A stretch of DNA of 28,511 nt, taken from IMG/VR virus record IMGVR_UViG_3300042887_000042, positions 1 to 28,511 of that record; one strand, written 5' to 3'. The notes under the pieces are model-generated. The model saw only the letters and a list, made by a program, of their open reading frames with translations. It did no database searches and was not told where the DNA came from. How positions within the stretch are numbered: the stretch's first letter is position 1; the number at the start of each line of letters is the position of its first letter. The DNA is from a virus. Below are positions 28,263-28,511 of the stretch, piece by piece. The translations under genes were made by a program, and so were the position numbers.

Positions 28263-28511
28263 TGAATTTAACTATTCAACCTGTTGGCGTGGCTTACTTT
28301 CATCAAACATGGCCTTTGGTTGAAGGGTTTTTGGCAGAAGCGTTAAAGTGGGGCGAAGATGATTACACGGTTGAGCAGGCTAAAGGAATGCTTGCACGCG
28401 GTGATTGGCTGTTGGTAGTAGCAGTAGATGAAGAAAACGCAATTAAAGGTGCAGCGGCTGTAAATTTTTTTAATATGCCTAACGATCGAGTGGCTTTTGT
28501 TATTGCGATTG
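28262..28511 (+). CDS. GNAT-like acetyltransferase, N-terminal part (3' truncated)
   Basis: The frame from ATG 28262 stays open to the window end, giving 83 residues. It reads MNLTIQPVGVAYFHQTWPLVEGFLAEALKW, then DDYTVEQAKGMLARGDWLLVVAVDEENAIKGAAAVNFFNMPNDRVAFVIAI. The alternation of helix and strand, with VVAVDE...IKGAAAVNFF as a beta hairpin, matches the first half of a GNAT fold. The acetyl-CoA-binding (Q/R)xxGxG/A motif would lie beyond the window. Phage GNAT proteins near internal virion genes are common in aquatic phages; their targets are unknown. The start overlaps the preceding stop. Confidence 0.68.
   Translation, partial: MNLTIQPVGVAYFHQTWPLVEGFLAEALKWGEDDYTVEQAKGMLARGDWLLVVAVDEENAIKGAAAVNFFNMPNDRVAFVIAI

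Overview
The window looks like the structural (morphogenesis) half of the genome of a tailed bacteriophage (Caudoviricetes). All supported genes lie on the plus strand. They are tightly packed, mostly with ATGA or TAATG stop/start overlaps or gaps of about 10 bases and clear AAGGAG-type ribosome binding sites. I see no tRNA, rRNA, integrase, insertion sequence or CRISPR array. The large portal, two adaptor-like proteins and a nozzle-like tail protein, with no sheath, tube or tape-measure gene in view, suggest a short-tailed (podovirus-like) particle. Many of the small families are ones I associate with uncultured freshwater and marine phages, so an aquatic, probably Gram-negative host is likely. 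The host cannot be named from this sequence.

Layout. (1) 1-6996, DNA packaging and capsid: C-terminal part of the large terminase, portal, a small unknown gene, a GroES-like co-chaperonin, an acidic coiled-coil scaffold, two probable virion proteins and a Mu gpT-type major capsid protein. A strong intrinsic terminator (6999-7024) closes this block. (2) 7025-7142, the only notable intergenic stretch, with a possible promoter and a structured leader. (3) 7143-12485, two small structural proteins, then an island of very small, mostly basic and glycine-rich genes, several sharing an ADGC-x3-GKTKG-type tag. Two head-to-tail adaptor-like genes and a zinc-binding protein are interleaved. (4) 12500-21784, a receptor-binding region: five fibre or spike genes, two of them ending in a self-cleaving peptidase S74 chaperone, plus a 22-residue-repeat protein and small accessory genes. 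(5) 21787-23410, a zinc ribbon protein and a probable lysis cassette (tail-anchored coiled-coil protein, holin-like protein, GH24 lysozyme). (6) 23422-28511, a nozzle-like protein, a jelly-roll-like tail protein, a large Gly/Ala-rich probable internal virion protein, a Gln/Met-rich protein and the start of a GNAT-like acetyltransferase.

How it fits together. Scaffold and coat assemble around the portal, possibly helped by the phage co-chaperonin. Terminase packages DNA through the portal. The adaptors and nozzle then close the vertex, fibres are added, and the lysis genes release progeny. The least explained parts are the tagged small-protein island, the acidic motif shared by portal and scaffold, the paralogous fibre array with a 9-bp in-frame microsatellite, and the structured leader after the capsid terminator.
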